Assembly (NCBI GenBank): GCA_037179385.1
Contig: CM074193.1
Span: forward strand, 40,022,846-40,086,845
From: Holothuria scabra
Taxonomy: Eukaryota; Echinodermata; Holothuroidea; Aspidochirotida; Holothuriidae
Direction: 5' to 3'
Length of the DNA: 64,000 nt
Under the pieces are notes generated by a model. It searched no databases. It saw nothing but the letters and a program-made list of their open reading frames with translations, and had not been told where the DNA came from. Positions 58,630-64,000 of the stretch are shown here, piece by piece. Both the position numbers and the translations under genes were made by a program. Numbering within the stretch: position 1 is the stretch's first letter; the number at the start of each line of letters is the position of its first letter.

Positions 58630-59246
58630 AATTTGGCCTGTTGCCATGACACTGTTTGTCAAACAGGCTCATACATTACATGTCATACATTATCGTGTAG
58701 AGGCTTTTCATATTAATCTCATAACTGCTCCCCATTGCCCATATTGGAGTACATGTGACTATGCAGTAGACCCTATTGACACATCTACAGTACTCGTTGA
58801 ATGTGTACACATGGCACATACCACAGTTTACACCTAGCATGTGTGTTCAGTACAAAAACACATGCATTTGACATGATTTTCCACTGCAGTAGCATGGAGG
58901 ATCTTTGATGTAATTTCAAAGCCTCTAAACAGGCCATTGGCCATCATCATGGCTCAAGGATGAATTTACTTTTAGTTGGGATGGTTGAATTCTGGAAAGT
59001 TGTGCTATCTAATTCTGTCAAAGAGTGATGGAAAACTTGCACAAAATGGAACATTTTTCATCTCTTATTTTACCAAAAAACAATGCAGACATTTTGTTAA
59101 GACTACTGTACCTTTACTTCAAAGACAGTGTTTTTGTTATGTTGCAGAATATCAATTCTAATCCTTTAATTCTTTTACCACAAAAATGATAAAACTCTTA
59201 AGCACTGTCAAGTACTGAATGTACTGTACATATCCATCATTCAGCC
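58630..59246. other. no gene recognised
   Basis: Short frames only. Confidence 0.4.
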
Positions 59247-59560
59247 TTTATTACAACAAAATGAAATACAACATGGCAAATGTTATGTACACATTTAGTT
59301 TATCTCTTTTTATAAATGGAGCCTAGGCCAACATATATACAGTACTGTAAAAAAGGTGCATCCCAAATACAAATGTTTACCAACAAATGTGTTTTTTGGT
59401 CAAAAACCTGAATACCTGCACTTTACAGCGTGTCTTCATCTTCTCCACCATCTGTACTGTCAGCAACAATAGCAAGCAAGGGCAGACTGTGATACTTGCC
59501 AAGTACCCATTTACTTAACATACACAGTAAATCAGCTTTATAAGTACTGTATTAACCATC
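59247..59560 (-). CDS. candidate terminal coding exon with polyadenylation signal, product unknown
   Basis: On the - strand an open stretch from about 59540 to the stop at 59425-59423 encodes LLCMLSKWVLGKYHSLPL, then LAIVADSTDGGEDEDTL and a stop: an ordinary-looking protein C-terminus with an acidic tail. AATAAA follows about 170 nt downstream (59252-59247). A splice acceptor near 59541-59550 (AATACAG) is weak. I do not recognise the protein. Confidence 0.28.
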
Positions 59561-60109
59561 TCCTGGACAGCCCTAAACCTGTCCAAAACCTAAAACTGGA
59601 AAACAGTAGCAACTGAAACTACGCTTTCAGAAGGGCTATTCCAAATGTTGAAAACTCTACTTGTAAAAGCAAAACAAAATTTTCTAAAGTTGAGTCTTCA
59701 AAATTCTTTAAGTAGCTTTTGATCATGGGTACAAAAATTAAAGGAAAGACTGCAAAATACAGAAAAATTTGCAAGTTCATTTGAAAAATGACAACAACTC
59801 TCATTATAAGCTGCTTAAACCACACCTACAGTATTGTAGTATAAAAGTATAAATGAATATTCAATGTGTCACATTACGTGTTCTCTCCGAAGGGCACTGA
59901 GCTTGCACCTTCCGCTTGTCTTCACTAAACCATCTAGTCAAGCATGCACTATCAGTTAGATGATCGTATTTAATTAGCCCACAGTTCACCTGGCAATGGC
60001 TAAGCAGCTTCGCTGCCCCAGTTTGTCACAGAACAGTCCATTGTCTTGTTGAGAACAACCTCTGTTAAGAGAACTTTCTCCGTGGACACTAGACAGTTTA
60101 AAAGTTTAT
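59561..60109. other. no gene recognised
   Basis: The - strand frame at 59619-59825 is hydrophobic, without a motif. Confidence 0.4.
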
Positions 60110-60408
60110 TCACAATTCACAAGTTTTGTAAATGGAGATGAGCTGGTCTGACCAGGCAGGAGGGATCAAAGAGCCATTATCTAGTACTGTGGTATCTGAC
60201 TCGGTATTATTTACTTCAAAAGACCGTCGGTCGGCGGTATTTGCTACAGAATTCCACATCGGGCTTAACAGGTAATGATACACGCTACGTTCAGAGAATC
60301 TGAAGTCCAGTATACTAATTTTGTATTGGCAAATGAATGATGTAATTTTAGGGCGTGATTTCATTGTAAGGAGGCCTTCCTGCTTTCTAATAGGAAGATG
60401 TGATGTAG
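60110..60408 (-). CDS. candidate terminal coding exon, product unknown
   Basis: An open frame on the - strand of about 100 codons can start after an acceptor-like GTTCAG near 60409-60414. It runs through LPIRKQEGLLTMKSRPK, SERSVYHYLLSPMWNSVAN and SLIPPAWSDQLISIYKTCEL to TGA at 60112-60110, overlapping an AATAAA. Amino-acid composition is varied, unlike the shadow frames around it. A Met at 60364 would allow an 84-residue protein. No family recognised; it could also be a transposon remnant. Confidence 0.3.
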
Positions 60409-60414
60409 ACTGAA

Positions 60415-60992
60415 CACTAACCAGTTAGGACTACAGCATGGCATTAAGTAGGCCTAACCATGGAAGAACTACTTACTTCCATAGCCTAAGTTAAAAGAAA
60501 ATTTACTGACTTGTTCTTGGTACGTTCTCCATGAGTTTGCTGAAACAACAGTCCAAATCCCAAATTTCACAAATCAAACAGTTTCCAGCTAGGCAGTAAG
60601 GCCAGGAGAAATTTGAATCATTCACACTGACAATGTGAGGGTTTGCACATTTTTGCATTCCTCATTTTTCCTTCTGAACTGGTTGTTAAGCGGCATAAAG
60701 AAACATTGAAGAGGTCTTTCAGGTTAGAAGAAACTTTAGTTTTGTGTCCATGAACCTACTGTTGAATGAAAATTTCTGAACACTTGTTAAAACAAAAGTT
60801 TTACACAGATGCAAGATCATGCCCTTTCCACATAATGTTGCCATTCATGTTAGACTGTACAGTTATTAACAAGTCATTTTTTGTTTAGTTTCAGGTGAAT
60901 GTTAGTTAAATTTGTCAAATAATTGTAAAAACAAACTCCTGTTTGCCTCTTTCAATAAAGAAAATGGCTGCTAAGGAGGATATTTGTACTGA
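60415..60992. other. no gene recognised
   Basis: TGTTGTTTCAG on the - strand near 60550 resembles an acceptor, but no linked exon could be defined. Confidence 0.35.
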
Positions 60993-62818
60993 TTTTTTTT
61001 GGTTTCGATGATGAGAGAAACCAATGCATTCATGATGGCATGTGTGTGTGTGTATGTATGTGTGTATGTGTGTGTGTTTGTGACACTTTGCTTGTTAACA
61101 CGATATCTCAAGACAGGAATGTCTGATAGTTTTCAAACTTGGTACATAGATGCACCATATTGAGAGGAAGAACCCTATTGTTTTTGGTGGAGGTCAAAGG
61201 TCATTTGGGGTCACCAGGGGTCAAAGTCTAAAAACCTTGTTAACGCGATATCTCAAGGTAGGAAACTTAAATAGATTTCATATGTAGTATGTGGATGCGT
61301 TATAGTCAGAAGATGGTCCCTATTGTTTTTGGCCGTGGTCAAAGGTCATTTGGGGTCACCAGGGGTCAAAGTCTGAAAATCTTCTTAACACAATATCTCA
61401 AGTTTTGTAGCTTGGATATATTTCATATTTGGTATGTGGATGCGTTATAGCTAGGAGATAATCCCTATTGTTTTTGGCCGAGGTCAAAGGTCATCTGGGG
61501 TCACCAAGGGTCAAAGTCTGAAAATCTTGTTAATTCAATATCTCAAGTTTGGAAGCTTGGATGTATTTCATTTGTGGTATGTGGAGGCATTACGGTCAGG
61601 AGATGGTCAGTATTGTTTTTGGTGGAGGTCAAAGGTCATCTGGGGTCACCAGGAGTCAAAGTTTGAAAACCTTTTAAACGCAATATCTCAAGGTAGGAAA
61701 CTTGGATAGATTTCATATTTGGTATGTAAATGCGTTATAGTCAGAAGATGATCCCTGTCGTTTTTGGCAGAGGTCATAGGTCATCTGGGGTCACTGGAGG
61801 TCAAAGTTTGAAAATCTGGTTAACACAATATCTCAAGTTTGGAAACTTGGATAGATTTCATATTTGGTATGTGGATACGTTATGGTCAGGAGATGGTCAG
61901 TATAGTTTTTGGTGGAAGTCAAAGGTTACCAGGGGTCAAATTCTGAAAACCTTGTTAACGCAATATCTCAAGGTAGGAAACTTGGATAGATTTCATATGT
62001 GGTATGTAAATGCGTTATAGTCAGTAGATTATCCCTATTGTTTTTGTCTGAGGTCAAAAGTCATGTGGGGTCACCGGGGGTCAAAGTCTCAAAATCTCGT
62101 TAACACAACATCTCAAGGTAGGAAACTTGGATAGATTTCATATTTAGTATGTGAATGCATTAAAGTCAGTAGATGGTCCCTATTGTTTTTGGCAGAGTTC
62201 AAAGGTCATCTGGGGTCACAGGGGTTCAAAGTCTGAAAATCTCGTTAACACAATATCTCAAGGTAGGAAACTTGGATAAATTTCATATTTGCTATGTGGA
62301 TACGTTACAGTCAGTAGATGGTCCCTATTATTTTTGTCGGAGGTCAAAGGTTACTGGGGGTCAAAGTCTGAAAACCTTGTTAACGCAATATCTCAAGGTA
62401 GGAAACTTGGACAGATTTCATATTTAGTATGTGGGTGCCTTTTAGTCAGTAGATGGTGCCTATTGTTTTTGGCGGAGGTCAAAGGTCATCTGGGGTCCGG
62501 GGGTCAAAGTCTGAATATCTTGTTAACATGATATCTAAAGGTAGGAAGCTTGGATAGATTTCGTATTTGGTATGTGGATGTTTTATGGTCAGGAGATGGT
62601 ACCTAATGTTTTTGGTGGAGGTCAAAGGTCATCTGGGGTCACTGCTGGTCAAAGTCTGAAAATCCTGCATATGCAATATCTCAAGGTAGCAAACATGGAT
62701 AGATTTCATATTTGGGTATGTGGATACATTATGGTCAGAGGATGATGGTCCCCATTGTTTTTGGCAGATATGAAAGGTCATCTGGGGTCTGCAGGGGTCA
62801 AAGCTTGGAAACCTTTTT
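60993..62818 (+). mobile_element. E element 6: longest array, 11-12 monomers; 3' end replaced
   Basis: The 5' end has TTGGTTTCGATGATGAGAGA and TGCATTCATGATGGC, then (TG)n at 61039-61080. Monomer half-site pairs start at 61191, 61336, 61481, 61626, 61771, 61915, 62051, 62196, 62341, 62476 and 62619: the period is 145 bp except for small deletions. Perfect pairs lie at 61191, 61481, 61626, 61771 (spacer T), 62476 and 62619. The array stops in AAACCTTTTT at 62818, where element 2 instead continues AAACCTTTTTAAATATGACC, so a new sequence begins there. Confidence 0.8.
61191..62631 (+). promoter_or_regulatory. DR1 half-site array, six perfect pairs
   Basis: In the 61191, 61481 and 61771 monomers all four half-sites are intact: AGGTCA, 1 nt, AGGTCA, 4 nt, GGGTCA, 4 nt, GGGTCA or AGGTCA. 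The last three half-sites are thus 10 bp apart, one turn of the helix. The geometry suits receptor dimers or stacked monomers. Function is inferred only. Confidence 0.45.
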
Positions 62819-64000
62819 AGTTGCGGTGCCTGCCTTGCAGGCAACGGCAACTAATGCAGTTACTATCACGAAGTCAATATCTGAATTTCCGGCACTTTAT
62901 TTCTATCTCCTTCTAGATGCTTTGTGGTATCGAAATACGGTTTAGTGCAATTTGTAGGGACGGTAATTCTCTTTCGTGTTTTTTAAGTTTGGTGGAAATA
63001 TGACTTTCGTGAGAGTGTAAAATTGGGGTTTTTTTCATGTAAAATTTGCAAACATGTTCTATTTTTAGTAACAATCTTGCGGAAAAACCAGGTCTGTGTG
63101 TACTCTGGGGAATAATATGTTGTTTAATTTAACACAGCGCCATCATTTTGGTTGTTTTTTTTTAATTCATCAAGGTGTTTAGTGAATTTTGAGTATTTAT
63201 ATGAGGATTTCTTTGTAGAGATTTATTCTTTCCAAGTGACATGGTTGGGGTTGCTGTGGAGTAAAAAATTTGATAGTTAAGAGGAGTTTTGTTCACTGTT
63301 TTTTTTTCATAAAGTAAGTTTCTGTTGGAGGGAAACATTGTTATTGGTAGGTAAATATTATTTGTATGAGTTAGCGAGTATTAATATTTGTGTTATATCA
63401 AGGTGTCTGGTCATGGTAAATTTTTTATTTTAAAGTTTAAAATTATGTGGAGAATATAACAATGCCCAAGAAGGGCCGTTCAAAGACACTTTTTTGTAGA
63501 AAGGAAAGGTTGGCAACAACGAAAAAGAAAGTATGGTGGTGAATTTCAAGATAAGAGTTATGAAGGGGAGAAAATGATGATGTCAGAGTTGGGAACAAAC
63601 AAAAAAGGCTCTAGTGGATATGAAAAGAGTCAGAGGTGTGATGATGGGGAAAGTAGGGAACATGACGATCATGATGTATTATTTATACGTTCCGAAAGAT
63701 CTACATGTACATTTTATTTTTTCGTTGTTGTGGGCGGTAATTGTTTTTTTTTGGTGTTTGGCATTATTGGTTTCAGTGGTAGAAGATAATCATCTTTATT
63801 TAGGACAAGTCATTGTAAGTTCATTATGTACCCCTCCACATATTTACACCATGAGCTGCCATTGCTCAGAAGCTCCACTAAAGAAGAATGCTTAAAAAAC
63901 CAAATTCAGAGGGAATGTTCTGGGGGATATTTATACATTTAGGGAGAAGAGCACATCATAAGATGAAGAAGTGTCAACATGAACACATAGTTTAATGTAA
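62819..64000 (+). mobile_element. possible 5' end of a third hairpin-headed element, running off the window
   Basis: A nested palindrome starts at 62819: AGTTGC (62819-62824) pairs with GCAACT (62847-62852), enclosing TGCCTGC-CTT-GCAGGCA. Like the H elements it begins with AG directly after a T-run, at a point where an E monomer is broken. From 63463 an ATG opens MPKKGRSKTLFCRKERLATT and stops after 26 codons; another frame continues with GGEFQDKSYEGEK and MMMSELGTNKKGSSGYEKSQ. This could be the frameshifted start of a transposon protein. No domain is visible before the window ends. Confidence 0.35.

Noticed and set aside
61527..62531. Open frames with repeated peptides such as LKVGNLDRFHIWYVD in the E arrays
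   Set aside because: They are translations of the 145-bp monomer. The period is not divisible by 3, so the same DNA is read in all frames in successive monomers; there is no start or splice context.

Overview
This is AT-rich, intron-bearing animal DNA and not a bacterial, phage or organelle sequence. It has consensus splice sites, long non-coding stretches and many dispersed repeats, poly(G) tracts and (TG)n, (AT)n and (CTGA)n microsatellites. The repeat style suggests a marine invertebrate, perhaps an echinoderm. That assignment is a guess from style and not a match.

Only one gene is secure. On the + strand, the last two coding exons of a short-chain dehydrogenase of the SDR9C class, closest in motifs to mitochondrial D-beta-hydroxybutyrate dehydrogenase (BDH1), lie at 18901-19053 and 32959-33428. 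A 13.9-kb phase-1 intron joins them in frame. The exons that would encode the N-terminal cofactor-binding region were not found. Weaker candidates are a + strand promoter with 5' exons (48930-49941) and two - strand terminal exons with polyadenylation signals (59247-59560 and 60110-60408).

The rest is repeat-dominated. The leading family (E elements: 5686-6420, 6967-8162, a relic at 13260-13700, a doubtful one at 17880-18200, then 19836-20711 continued at 26819-26931, 27375-29215, 56871-57760 and 60993-62818) has a conserved 5' end with a small hairpin, a (TG)n tract, a central array of about 145-bp tandem monomers, and a 3' end with a 13-bp subterminal inverted repeat and a stem-loop. A second family (H elements: 20712-26818, 24393-25455, and a probable related 5' end at 62819) starts with a large palindrome at AG, carries an 11-bp asymmetric inverted repeat, ends in a stem-loop followed by CTAG, and lies in T-runs. 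Both plans fit Helentron/Helitron2-type rolling-circle transposons, mostly non-autonomous. H elements are nested in E elements, and one E element is nested in a hAT-like element (55967-58629).

The most striking observation is that E monomers carry AGGTCA-type half-sites in fixed geometry: a direct repeat with 1-nt spacing, then two more half-sites each 4 nt further on. I count 16 perfect AGGTCA-N-AGGTCA sites in 64 kb, four of them inside the intron of the BDH1-like gene. The elements may therefore disperse ready-made nuclear-receptor docking arrays. This is a hypothesis.

Other elements include a SINE with a 12-bp target duplication and a 34-unit CTGA tail (2378-2756), a 413-bp MITE inserted in an E array (28463-28875), two long fold-back elements (31043-32543 and 41138-41718), a near-perfect 167-bp hairpin (17540-17706), a 70-bp three-way-junction palindrome (26223-26292), a degenerate hammerhead-ribozyme-like motif (38885-38913), and a dispersed family marked by GGAGCGCCACC.
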